Below are positions 1-8,364 of a DNA stretch of 64,000 nucleotides, in pieces (position 1 is the first letter of the stretch; each line of letters begins with the position of its first letter). The position numbers and the translations under genes are program-made. The stretch covers positions 37,636 through 101,635 of the forward strand of contig JAJRQV010000011.1 of the NCBI GenBank assembly GCA_024280035.1, read 5' to 3'. Under the pieces are notes generated by a model that saw nothing but the letters and a program-made list of their open reading frames with translations, did not search any database and was not told the origin of the DNA. Origin of the DNA: Campylobacterales bacterium. GTDB taxonomy: Bacteria; Campylobacterota; Campylobacteria; Campylobacterales; Sulfurimonadaceae.

Positions 1-500
1 GAAGCTTGCCCTTGCAAGATAGCTTGAATAAGAGGACCTTGTTCAGGGCTTGGAGGAATTGAGCTTGGGTCATAAACCACATCTACGCTATCACCTGTAT
101 CTACGCGAGTAAAACGAATATTTTGAACATCTTGATTATATGCCATTAAAGAGTGACGTGCAAAGTTTCCTGCAAGCCCTTTAAACCCACTTTTATCTGT
201 TGCGCCTGTAATATAAGAGATAACATTAGCAACAACACCTGTTGTCCCTTCTTCTAAATCATCAGCAAGTTTAATATCTATACTTCCACGTAAGGCACGA
301 CCCTCGGGAAAAAGTGTTTTAAGTGCATGGTAAGTCATTAAATATGCACCACCAACCGTAGGACAGCTGTGTCCTGCCCCTTTCACTACTTCTAGATAAG
401 AAATTTCTACTTCCCCTTTAACAAAGGTACCAAGTACAGCAGATAAGGGATCTTTTAGTTTGATGGCAGGAATGGTGTCAAAAAAGTCAGGGTAAGTCAT
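1..500 (-). CDS. FmdE-like domain protein (partial, C-terminus outside window)
   Basis: An open frame runs from an ATG at 500 leftwards to the window edge, giving at least 166 residues with no stop, so the 3' end is missing. The protein begins [15 protein letters not shown] and contains the segment [20 protein letters not shown] (about residues 38-57). That segment resembles the conserved His/Cys motif of the FmdE family, named after subunit E of formylmethanofuran dehydrogenase. Outside methanogens these proteins are mostly uncharacterised and thought to bind metal, so no reaction is assigned here. The start is preceded by AGAGAG and by a TATACT -10-like hexamer at 523-528. It is divergent from cmoA, and a perfect FNR-type palindrome lies between them. 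The family call rests on motif recall only. Confidence 0.6.
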   Translation of the reverse strand, partial: MTYPDFFDTIPAIKLKDPLSAVLGTFVKGEVEISYLEVVKGAGHSCPTVGGAYLMTYHALKTLFPEGRALRGSIDIKLADDLEEGTTGVVANVISYITGATDKSGFKGLAGNFARHSLMAYNQDVQNIRFTRVDTGDSVDVVYDPSSIPPSPEQGPLIQAILQGQA

Positions 501-522
501 GTTCTCTCTTTTTTTAATAAAG

Positions 523-565
523 AGTATAGTTAAATTTTTTACATATAGGCTTGATAATTATCAAG
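523..565 (-). promoter_or_regulatory. FNR/CRP-type box and class II promoter for the FmdE-like gene
   Basis: TTGATAATTATCAA at 551-564 is a perfect TTGAT-N4-ATCAA palindrome (CTTG...CAAG extends it to 550-565). On the minus strand a TATACT hexamer (523-528) predicts a start near 516. That puts the box centre (557.5) at -41.5, the class II activator position. On the plus strand TATAAT at 571-576 lies only 6-7 bp before the cmoA ATG, so the same site could block cmoA transcription, or cmoA could be nearly leaderless. The motif is seen; the regulator and the geometry are inferred. Confidence 0.55.
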
Positions 566-582
566 TAAGATATAATGTCATT

Positions 583-1293
583 ATGAAAACAGATACAGTC
601 TTTGATAAACCTATAAAAAAACAGTTTGAATTTGATGAAGAAGTTGCCGTTGTCTTTGATGATATGCTCTCACGTTCGGTTCCTTTTTATGATGAAGCGA
701 TGAAACTCACTTCGCATTTTGCAAGCCTTAATATTGGTGAAAATGAACGGGTATATGACCTAGGATGTTCTACTGCTTCTTTACTCTTAGAGATAGAAAG
801 AAAATCTGATAAAAAGATACAACTTATTGGTATTGATAACTCAAAAGCAATGTTAGAACAAGCATCTAAAAAACTGCATGCTTTTAATTCAAAGATAGAG
901 CTTGAATTTGGTGATATTTTAAGTTTTGACTATCAAGAATCAGCAGTAATCTGTTCAAACTATACTATGCAGTTTATTCGTCCTCTAGAACGTGTTAATT
1001 TTGTAAAAAAGATTTATGATGCTTTGAAACCAGGAGGGCTTTTTATATTTTCTGAAAAGGTGATTTCTAAAGATTCGGCATTAAATAAGCAGATGATAGA
1101 TACTTATTATGAGTATAAAAAGGCTCAGGGTTACAGTGAATATGAGATTGTTCAAAAAAGAGAAGCCTTAGAAAATGTGCTTATTCCATACACGGAAGAG
1201 GAAAATATTAAAATGTTAGAAGATGCAGGATTTAGCCATTGTGAAAGTATTTTTAAATGGGTGAATTTTGAGACTTTTATAGCACGGAAGTAA
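583..1293 (+). CDS. cmoA: Carboxy-S-adenosyl-L-methionine synthase CmoA
   Basis: The 236-residue protein starts [20 protein letters not shown] and carries the class I methyltransferase fold with a SAM-binding loop [10 protein letters not shown] and acidic motif IGIDNS. The phrases [14 protein letters not shown] and [10 protein letters not shown] are characteristic of CmoA, which converts SAM and prephenate to carboxy-SAM for cmo5U modification of tRNA wobble uridine. The frame is open back to 499, but the ATG at 583 gives the family N-terminus and the extra 28 residues look untranslated. No strong Shine-Dalgarno is visible, and a TATAAT sits directly upstream. The partner gene cmoB is not in the window. 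Confidence 0.93.
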   Translation: MKTDTVFDKPIKKQFEFDEEVAVVFDDMLSRSVPFYDEAMKLTSHFASLNIGENERVYDLGCSTASLLLEIERKSDKKIQLIGIDNSKAMLEQASKKLHAFNSKIELEFGDILSFDYQESAVICSNYTMQFIRPLERVNFVKKIYDALKPGGLFIFSEKVISKDSALNKQMIDTYYEYKKAQGYSEYEIVQKREALENVLIPYTEEENIKMLEDAGFSHCESIFKWVNFETFIARK

Positions 1294-1301
1294 AACGAAA
1301 T

Positions 1302-1559
1302 TTACCAAACAACCTTATGCTCAGGCTCTACGTGTTCTGTATGCGTAATCGTCTCTTTAGCTGACTGATAAAGCTCTTTACTGCCTTGTTTAACGTCTTC
1401 AAATTCAATGATATTTTCATCACATACTTTATGATAATAACCACGTGCATCATAATACTCTCTACAATCATTATAATATGTACTTGAGATACCACGTTTA
1501 TTGACACATCCGCTAAAAACTATTACACTCATCATTAAAAATATGATACTCTTGTACAA
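1302..1559 (-). CDS. Small putative lipoprotein
   Basis: This is an uncharacterised protein of about 85 residues. A TTG at 1559 preceded by AGGAC (spacing about 8) gives a compact N-terminus, LYKSIIFLMMSVIVFSGCVN, with a lipobox FSGC and a predicted lipidated Cys. The frame is open up to 1610, but that longer start would bury the signal peptide. The mature part is Tyr-rich (STYYNDCREYYDARGYYHK) with three further Cys/His-bearing patches and an acidic, helical tail. It converges on cmoA and diverges from pepD. I do not recognise a family; function is unknown. Confidence 0.6.
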   Translation of the reverse strand: MYKSIIFLMMSVIVFSGCVNKRGISSTYYNDCREYYDARGYYHKVCDENIIEFEDVKQGSKELYQSAKETITHTEHVEPEHKVVW

Positions 1560-1615
1560 ATGGATGTCCTGTAGATATAATTTAGTATCAACAAGCAAAA
1601 ATAGTACCAAGGATA

Positions 1616-2902
1616 ATGATGTCAGTTATAAAGATATTTAAAAAGATTTGTACGATTCCACACTGCTCCTTTGAAGCTGAAAATTTAGAAAAATACATTA
1701 TTGAAAAAGCTGAATCTTATGGTTATTCGGTACAAAAAGATAAGCTTGGGAATATCCTTTGTTCACATCAAGAGGCAAATCTTATTTTACAATCGCATTA
1801 TGACATGGTCTGCATTGGACAGGCACCGAATTTAGAACTGTATGAAGAAGAGGGTTTCTTAAAAGCAAAAGAGAGCTCTTTAGGTGCAGACAATGGTATT
1901 GGTATGGCTATGATGCTCTCTTTAATGCAAGAAAAAAAGAAAGTGTCTTGTCTTTTTACGGCAGATGAAGAGGTGGGGCTTATTGGTGCTCAAGGTTTAG
2001 AGTTATATATCAAAGAAAAATGGATGTTAAACCTTGATACTGAAGAAGAGGGATATGTTTATATTGGTTGTGCAGGTGGGGCAGACATTATTGCTAAAAA
2101 AGCTTTACATTTTCAAGAAATTACTGAGGAGGTCAGCTCTTATGAGGTGATAGTTGATGGATTAGCAGGAGGTCACTCAGGAATTGATATTGATAAAAAC
2201 ATTCCTTCTGCTATTAAAGTCTTGAGCTCTTTTTTAGTACATATTCCTCATTATTTAATTCGTATAGAAGGGGGAGAAAGACGTAACTCTATTTCAAAAA
2301 GAGCAAAAGCGGTAATTTCTGTACCAAAAGGTGTTATTGTTGATAATAATAGAGAAAATATTAGTATTAAAAAACTTAAGGTTAAACAGACAAAGATGAT
2401 TGATCAAGGGCACATGATTTCAGAAATGATTCATGCCTTTGCCCAAGGTGTACGTGCTGTTAATAAGGAATTAAATATTATTCAAAGCAGTATAAATCTT
2501 GCCCTTATTGAAACTACTGAAAAAGAGATAAAAGTAAGTTTAAGTGCACGTTCAATGGACTCTGAAGAACTCTTGGTTTTAGTTAATGAAACGCTGTGCT
2601 TTTTTAAGGCATTTGATTTTATGGCACGTTCCGAGGGTATGTATCCAGCATGGAAACCTGAGGTAAATGACTTCTCTTTAAAGGTACAAAAAATCTGTAA
2701 AAAACATTTTAAAGAAGCTGACTTCAGAGCCATACATGCGGGCTTAGAGTGTGCCATCTTAAAACAACATTCACCACATTTAGATATTGTCTCTATAGGT
2801 CCCAATATTTATAATCCTCACTCCTCATGTGAATCTGTGGAGATGGCTTCAGTCGAACGTGTGTATAATGCCTTAAAAGAGATTGTAAGGGAATGCTCAT
2901 GA
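1616..2902 (+). CDS. pepD: Aminoacyl-histidine dipeptidase (PepD, M20 family)
   Basis: This 428-residue M20 metallopeptidase hydrolyses Xaa-His dipeptides such as carnosine in the cytoplasm. Zinc-ligand motifs are in order: SHYDMVC (about 60-66), SLGADNGIGMAM (about 87-98), TADEEVGLIGA (about 119-129), LDTEEEG (about 142-148), and IHAGLECA near residue 379. A lid/dimerisation domain with GLAGGHSGIDI lies between. It is slightly shorter than enterobacterial PepD. Two ATGs in tandem (1616 and 1619) follow AAGGA at 1609-1613; the second has the better spacing. Its stop overlaps the repeat-bearing start region of the next gene. Confidence 0.93.
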   Translation: MMSVIKIFKKICTIPHCSFEAENLEKYIIEKAESYGYSVQKDKLGNILCSHQEANLILQSHYDMVCIGQAPNLELYEEEGFLKAKESSLGADNGIGMAMMLSLMQEKKKVSCLFTADEEVGLIGAQGLELYIKEKWMLNLDTEEEGYVYIGCAGGADIIAKKALHFQEITEEVSSYEVIVDGLAGGHSGIDIDKNIPSAIKVLSSFLVHIPHYLIRIEGGERRNSISKRAKAVISVPKGVIVDNNRENISIKKLKVKQTKMIDQGHMISEMIHAFAQGVRAVNKELNIIQSSINLALIETTEKEIKVSLSARSMDSEELLVLVNETLCFFKAFDFMARSEGMYPAWKPEVNDFSLKVQKICKKHFKEADFRAIHAGLECAILKQHSPHLDIVSIGPNIYNPHSSCESVEMASVERVYNALKEIVRECS

Positions 2903-2972
2903 AAACTAGCCGAGGCGGTCTCAAAGAGAAGTTTATTTATAAAACTAGCCAAGGCAACCACAAAGTGAAACC
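2902..2972 (+). repeat. Two tandem copies of a dispersed AAAAC(T/A)AGCC element
   Basis: Copy 1 (2902-2934) and copy 2 (2941-2972) both begin AAAACTAGCC and continue with related GGC...CAAAG.GAA sequence. A third copy is at 3482-3514 (AAAACAAGCCGTGGCGGTC...) and a partial inverted copy at 37574-37592. Here the repeat lies between pepD and the next lipoprotein gene and is in an open frame, so it may add about 24 spurious residues to that gene's apparent N-terminus. Confidence 0.6.
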
Positions 2973-3351
2973 TTATAGATTAAAAGCCTTACTGTTTTTA
3001 TTAATAATTGCATTCTCAAGTGGTTGTGTCACTCTCGGAGTAGGTGCAGCTTCCGCCTTAGGCGGAAGCTATTATCTTTCCGGAGAGATTAAAGCTTCGT
3101 ATCCAGTTTCAATTTATCATCTGTATGAGGTGACGCTGTATACCTTTGAAGAAGAGGGTATTAAAAGTACGTTAGTAAAAAATTCTAAAATTGATGCCGA
3201 CATTGAGGGTGAATTTGATGATGGAGAAAAGGTAAAAGTACATATTTACTATAATAAAAAAGAAGAAGCGACCTTAGGTATTAGAATAGGAAGTATAGGT
3301 GACGAAAAAAGAAGTAGAGAACTTCTCAAAAGAATGCAAAGATATATTTAA
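2965..3351 (+). CDS. DUF3568-like lipoprotein
   Basis: From the GTG at 2965 the protein is about 128 residues and starts with a classic lipoprotein signal (KPYRLKALLFLLIIAFSSGC, lipobox SSGC). It continues VTLGVGAASALGGSYYLSGEIKASY, then an alpha/beta region ending ELLKRMQRYI. The overall pattern, with a Gly-rich stretch after the Cys and a YEVTLYTFEEEGIK segment, matches the DUF3568 family of small periplasmic lipoproteins, whose role is unknown. Upstream ATGs at 2893 and 2899 are in frame but would translate through a repeat and push the signal peptide inward, so I prefer the GTG although its Shine-Dalgarno is weak. It follows pepD directly. Confidence 0.65.
   Translation: MKPYRLKALLFLLIIAFSSGCVTLGVGAASALGGSYYLSGEIKASYPVSIYHLYEVTLYTFEEEGIKSTLVKNSKIDADIEGEFDDGEKVKVHIYYNKKEEATLGIRIGSIGDEKRSRELLKRMQRYI
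3048..3070 (+). repeat. Perfect 10-bp GC-rich palindrome inside a coding region
   Basis: AGCTTCCGCC-TTA-GGCGGAAGCT forms a perfect 10-bp stem with a 3-nt loop within the DUF3568-like gene (encoding about ASALGGSY). It is unusually GC-rich for this genome. Confidence 0.6.
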
Positions 3352-3440
3352 ATTTTTACTACCCGCGTGATTAAAGGACTTAGAGATAATTTTTAATCCG
3401 TTAAATTTGTGTAATCATGCTGACTTAAAGCTCTTTTTAT

Positions 3441-3570
3441 TAAGCAAGTTTACGCAGGTTTAAAACTCTTTGTAGTTTTACAAAACAAGCCGTGGCGGTC
3501 GCGAAGCGATGTTTCAGGCGAAGCCGCATAAGCAAGTTTACGCAGGTTTAAAACTCTTTGTAGTTTTACA
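3441..3570 (-). repeat. 42-bp exact direct repeat duplicating the nth 3' end, with a third AAAACAAGCC element between
   Basis: The 42 bases at 3441-3482 are repeated exactly at 3529-3570. The second copy contains the last codons and stop of nth. The 46 bases between them hold the dispersed element at 3482-3514 and AGGCGAAGCCG at 3516-3526. The layout suggests that the element and the intervening DNA entered at, or duplicated, the end of nth. A downstream hairpin-like region with AATCCGTTAAAT (from 3395) belongs to another dispersed motif also seen near 11.7 kb. Confidence 0.75.
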
Positions 3571-4185
3571 GTACGCTTGTAAAAAACATTCACTGTCACA
3601 CTTAGGTCTTTGCGCTGTACAGATATAACGTCCAAAAAGTACCATTCCTTGATGGAGTTGATGCAGATTAGTTTTAAACTTTTTAGCCAGGGTGGCTTCT
3701 GTTTTTAAAGCCGTGAGGTCATCACTTAGACCTAAACGATGAGAGACTCTAAAAACGTGGGTATCTACTGCCATTAGATTCGCTTTAGTAAACTCAATCA
3801 GTACAACATTGGCTGTTTTTTGACCAACACCGCCTAGTGTCATAAGTTCTTTAGCTTCAAGTGGAACTTCTCCATCATAAACCTCTACAACACGTTGTGC
3901 CATTTTGATGATATTTTTTGCCTTATTATTAAAAAATGAACAGCTGTGTATTAAGGCTATTACATAATCTAAGTCAGCATTTCCTAAACTTAGGGGGTCA
4001 GGATATTTTTCAAAGAGAGCAGGGGTGATAAGATTTACCCGTTTGTCAGTACATTGGGCTGAAAGAGCCACAGCAATGACGAGTTCAAAGGCATTTGTAT
4101 AATTAAGTTCAGTAACTGCTTCATCATATCTTTTGACGAATTCTTCTTTTATTTCTTCTATCTCTTTTTTAGTTGCTTTTTTCAT
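3538..4185 (-). CDS. nth: Endonuclease III (Nth)
   Basis: This 215-residue DNA glycosylase/AP lyase removes oxidised pyrimidines in base-excision repair. The helix-hairpin-helix LMTLGGVGQKTANVVL (about 115-130) contains the catalytic Lys (about 123), and MAVDTHVFRVSHRLGL supplies the catalytic Asp (about 141). The C-terminal [4Fe-4S] cysteines are CTAQRPKCDSECFLQAYC, a C-X6-C-X3-C-X5-C spacing, one residue longer in the middle than the X2 of E. coli Nth. The last residues (KTTKSFKPA) lie in a 42-bp repeat, so the original C-terminus may have been altered. The Shine-Dalgarno is weak. Confidence 0.93.
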   Translation of the reverse strand: MKKATKKEIEEIKEEFVKRYDEAVTELNYTNAFELVIAVALSAQCTDKRVNLITPALFEKYPDPLSLGNADLDYVIALIHSCSFFNNKAKNIIKMAQRVVEVYDGEVPLEAKELMTLGGVGQKTANVVLIEFTKANLMAVDTHVFRVSHRLGLSDDLTALKTEATLAKKFKTNLHQLHQGMVLFGRYICTAQRPKCDSECFLQAYCKTTKSFKPA

Positions 4186-4358
4186 AACAACATTGTAACA
4201 GATATAGGTTAAAACGCCCTATACTTCGAAAAAAAACACCCATTTAATTCAGTTTTAATTATAATATAAGATAATGAGTGATTATTTATTATTCTAATTG
4301 AGAGCTTTGATAGACCTATTATTCTTCAAAAGTCTCAACTATTTTCAAGGGGAAATAT

Positions 4359-6326
4359 ATGGCATCACTCTTTTCGTGGTTCAGTTCAAAGCTAAAAAAC
4401 CAAGGTCCTACGGCATCCATGACCGATGTAATGGAAAAAGATGGTTATGTATCTAAAGAACTTTTTTATGAAATTTTAGACCTTGAAACAAATGCTATTT
4501 TATTTTTTACCAAAGATGAGGGTTGGATAGGCGGCAATAAAGCTTTTTTTAATCGTTTTAATTTTACAAATATTGCAGATTTTCGTATGAAACACGAAAG
4601 TATTAGAGAACTTTTTCTTGAAGAGTCTGAAGAGGTGTTTACCGAGTATGATAAATCATGGTTAGATTATATTCGTATTCATAAAGAAAATGGCTATCGG
4701 GTGGTACTTAAAGATAAGGACAAGAGTGATATCCCTTGTCGTGTAAAGGCACGTAAAATCCGTCAAGCAGGAAGAGACCTTTATGTACTTGAACTTGAAG
4801 ATATTTCTGAACTTGAAGAGGCGCGTTTTAAAACCCAAGAAGTAGAGCGTTTAAAGAGTAAATTTTTAGCGAATATTGGACATGAATTTAGAACACCAAT
4901 GAATGGTATTTTAGGTTTTATTGAGCTGATGGAAAAAAACAATGCTGACCATGCCCAGAGTGAATACCTTCAAATGATTAATATCTCTGCACGTAATTTG
5001 ATGTCAAATATTGAATCCTTGCTAGACCTTGCTCAGATGCAGGGGGGACGTTTGAAACTGGCTACTTCTGAATTTAATCCTATTGCTGAGATGGAAGAAC
5101 TTGCTCGTCTTCACGCGGTTGAAGGAAGAAATAAGGGTATTGCGACACATTTTTACATAGATCCTAAACTGCCTCAGTATATGACAGGTGATCTTCGTAA
5201 ACTCAAACAGATTTTAAATAACCTGATTAATAATGCTCTAAAATTTACAAAACGTGGCGGAAAAGTTACGGTTGAAGTTAAACTACTTGGTCGAAATAAT
5301 GATGGTACCTGTAGTATTGGTTTTGGGGTAAAAGATACAGGAAAAGGAATTTTAAAAGAACATTTGGCATTAATTACACAACCATTTGTAGCGGGTGATC
5401 AAGCTGATAACCGTTTAGGTGTTGGTCTGAGTCTTTCGCATGGGCTTATTAAGATGATGGGGGGTGAACTTAAGATTCAATCTGAAATTGAACGGGGTTC
5501 AGCCTTTACCTTTGCGATTAGTTTTAGCTGTTCGGATGCACAATCTTTTCAAGTCGTTCAAAATAAAACGGCTAAGGTTGTACTCTTAGATGAAAAACGT
5601 GTTGAAGATGCTAACCAACTGACTATGTATTTACGCTCTTTTTCTATGAACGTTATTAAGGTCAATCATATTGATGAAAAACTGTATGAAGGCACCGATC
5701 TAGTTTATCTTGTAGCGTCTCAAGATAAACCAAGTTGGATGTTAAAACTTTCTACCTTAGAAAAACGTGGAAAGACAATTTTAATTATTAATCCAGGTGA
5801 GCAGGTGCAGTCAAAAATGGCACATGTTATTGACCATACCTTTGTTAAACCAATGTTACCATCAAAAATAGCGAATCATTTAACGAAGGTTTTACGTCTA
5901 CCTAAGGCGGCTCCAGTTTTCCAAGAACCTGAACATGAAAAAGAGGTGTTTAAAGCCTTAGTGGTTGAAGATAATCTTATTAATCAAAGATTGATTAAAA
6001 TTCTTCTTCAAGAGTATAACTTAGATGTGACTACTGCGGGGGATGGAGAAGAGGCTGTTAATTTATGTCAAAATAATGAATATGATATTATATTTATGGA
6101 TATTGATATGCCGATTAAAGATGGAATTCTTGCTACGCAAGAGATTAAACAACAAGAGAACCCAAGCAAGGCTAAGGTGATGCCTATTGTTGCTTTAACG
6201 GCATTAACCATGGAAGGTGACAGAGAACATATCTTAGAAGAGGGGCTTGATGATTATCTGTCTAAGCCTTTAACCCGAGAAAAACTAGAGTACGTGTTGC
6301 AAAAACATTTACGTTTAAATATATAG
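4359..6326 (+). CDS. Soluble hybrid sensor histidine kinase / response regulator
   Basis: This 655-residue kinase has no transmembrane segment. Residues 30-150 form a PAS-like sensor. HisKA has the phospho-acceptor His near 175 (ANIGHEFRTPMNG). HATPase_c carries the N box (LNNLINNALKF) and G boxes (VKDTGKGI, GVGLSL). Residues about 405-520 look like a degenerate receiver that keeps FVKPMLP but lacks the acceptor Asp. A true receiver at about 530-650 has VVEDNLIN, FMDIDMP, ALTAL and SKP. The start follows AAGGGG with good spacing. The next gene is a full-length paralog, so this is a tandem duplication. Signal and output are unknown. Confidence 0.9.
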   Translation: MASLFSWFSSKLKNQGPTASMTDVMEKDGYVSKELFYEILDLETNAILFFTKDEGWIGGNKAFFNRFNFTNIADFRMKHESIRELFLEESEEVFTEYDKSWLDYIRIHKENGYRVVLKDKDKSDIPCRVKARKIRQAGRDLYVLELEDISELEEARFKTQEVERLKSKFLANIGHEFRTPMNGILGFIELMEKNNADHAQSEYLQMINISARNLMSNIESLLDLAQMQGGRLKLATSEFNPIAEMEELARLHAVEGRNKGIATHFYIDPKLPQYMTGDLRKLKQILNNLINNALKFTKRGGKVTVEVKLLGRNNDGTCSIGFGVKDTGKGILKEHLALITQPFVAGDQADNRLGVGLSLSHGLIKMMGGELKIQSEIERGSAFTFAISFSCSDAQSFQVVQNKTAKVVLLDEKRVEDANQLTMYLRSFSMNVIKVNHIDEKLYEGTDLVYLVASQDKPSWMLKLSTLEKRGKTILIINPGEQVQSKMAHVIDHTFVKPMLPSKIANHLTKVLRLPKAAPVFQEPEHEKEVFKALVVEDNLINQRLIKILLQEYNLDVTTAGDGEEAVNLCQNNEYDIIFMDIDMPIKDGILATQEIKQQENPSKAKVMPIVALTALTMEGDREHILEEGLDDYLSKPLTREKLEYVLQKHLRLNI

Positions 6327-6338
6327 GAAAAGAAGCAG

Positions 6339-8285
6339 ATGCAGGGATTAAAAGAACATTTACCAAAGAGTGTTACATCATTCACTGAAGAGATTTTAGA
6401 ACTTGAAACAGCTATTGTTTTAGTCTTAGATAAAAAAGTTGGTGTGATTGGTGCAAATAGTGCTTTTTGTGATTACCTTCCCTTTAAATCATTAAGTGAG
6501 TTTACTAAAAGGCATAAAGATATTTCTGAACTTTTTATTGCCTCAAAAACGACCTTAAGCAGTTAAAAACCTTTTGCTTGGTTGTTTCATATACTTCGAA
6601 ATTCACGTAAAAAACATAAGGTTAAAATGCGTAACAAAGAGGGACGTGAACAACTTTTTTCGGTAAAGGTTAAAGAAGTTTCTGCTGAGGGTAAAAACCT
6701 TTTTATTGCACAGTTTGATGATATCTCTGCTTATGAAAAAGCAAAACGTGCCCAGACCTATTTTGAAGAGTTTAAACATAAGTTCTTAACCTCAATGTCT
6801 CATGAATTTAGAACGCCAATGAATGGTATTATCGGTTTTGTTGATCTTCTTGGACGTACAGAAACCTCTAGAATTCAACAAGAATATGTTAACCTTATTT
6901 CTCATTCTGCACAAGCGATGATGCATAATGTTGAAAATCTTCTTGAATTAGCACAGATTGAATCAAAACAGATTCAGGTTCATGAAGAAAAAATAAACCT
7001 TATTGATATGATGGAAAGTTTCTCATATAATTTTTGCGATGAGTCTAAAAATAAGGGGCTTCAACTTCTTTTTTATATTGATCCTCTTCTTCCTCGTGAA
7101 ATTATGGGGGATGAAAACAAGATTAAAAAAGTACTTGATAACCTTATTAAAAATGCTATTAAATATACGGATGTTAAGGGACAGGTTTATATCGAAATTC
7201 GCGCGAATGATATTGGTAAGAAAAAAGAGATTCTTGTAGAATATTCTGTTTCAGATACAGGTGTTGGTATAGACCACGATAGGCTTTCTACTATTATTCG
7301 TCCTTTTGCTTCGGCAAAAGAGAACCAAAGTCGTGGTAAAGATGGATTAGGTGTTGGTCTTTCGGTCTGTTATAAACTTACTGAAATGATGAATTCTAAA
7401 CTTAAGGTGGCAACTGAAGTGGGGAAGGGGTCACGTTTCTATTTTGCTATTCGTCATAAAACAGACCATCAGAATTATTTTGAGTTTGTTAAAGGCTCAA
7501 AGGTTGCGGTATGGGGAGAAGACCATTATACAGTTTTATATTCAAAACTTTTAAAAGAGTATCTTGATCATTTTGGTGTAGAAGTGGTTGAAATTGATGG
7601 TCTAGCCAATAAAGAATTAAAGCATTGTGATGCTGTTTTTATTGTCACAGACCACCTCTCTCTTTCTCGGGTGAAAGCAATTAAATCACATTATAAAAGT
7701 TTACAAATTGTTCCTGTGATTAATCCTCAAAATGAGATTAAATTTGCTGAGATTATTGATGAGGTTGATGACCTTTTAGTTAAACCACTACTTCCAAATA
7801 AGATTTATGAAACACTTAGTGTTGTTTGGAAAAAAGTACCTAAAGAGTTCTTGAAAAAAGTTCAACTTAAACCGCAAAAACCTAAAAAACCACTTCTTGA
7901 TTTAACTATTTTAGTCGCCGAAGATAACCCAATAAACCTTAAACTGATTGAGACCTTATTGTCCCAGTACAAACTTAAAGTACGTACCGTTGTTAATGGT
8001 AAAGAAGCTGTTGATGTGTATGATAAAGAGAAGAATTTTGATCTTGTGTTTATGGATATTGACATGCCAGTGATGGATGGAATTACCGCAACACGTATGA
8101 TAAAAGAGATTAATAAACGTGATTCAAGAGAACATATTCCTGTGATTGCCTTAACGGCACATGGGCTTTCAGGAGATAGAGAGAGAATTATTGGTGCAGG
8201 GCTTGATGATCACTTTCCTAAACCACTTGACCGTACCAAATTGGAACGGGTACTAAAACAGTATTTAGATTTAGAGATAAACTAA
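6339..8285 (+). pseudogene. Second hybrid histidine kinase, interrupted by an in-frame TAA
   Basis: The paralog of the preceding kinase starts at 6339 (MQGLKEHLPKSV) and is cut by TAA at 6564-6566. It resumes in the same frame with PFAWLFHILRNSRKKHKVKM and continues to 8285 (648 positions). HisKA is SMSHEFRTPMNG, HATPase motifs include LDNLIKNAIKYT and GLGVGLSV, the middle pseudo-receiver is conserved, and the C-terminal receiver has LVAEDNPIN and FMDIDMPVMDG. By alignment to the first kinase (TEYDKSW against S*KPFAW) the stop occupies a Glu position, consistent with GAA to TAA. An internal start (for example ATG at 6627) could still make a kinase lacking most of the sensor. Either a real nonsense mutation or a sequence error. 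Confidence 0.85.
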
Positions 8286-8364
8286 GTCAACATTAACTTT
8301 TATGAAGTATAATAAAAAGCTTTGATTATATAGAGAATTTATAGAACAAAACTTAAGGATAAGA

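Noticed and set aside
3450..3635. Minus-strand frame of 61 residues near nth
   Set aside because: It exists because the 42-bp repeat copies the nth C-terminus into another frame; most of it overlaps nth antisense-frame coding.
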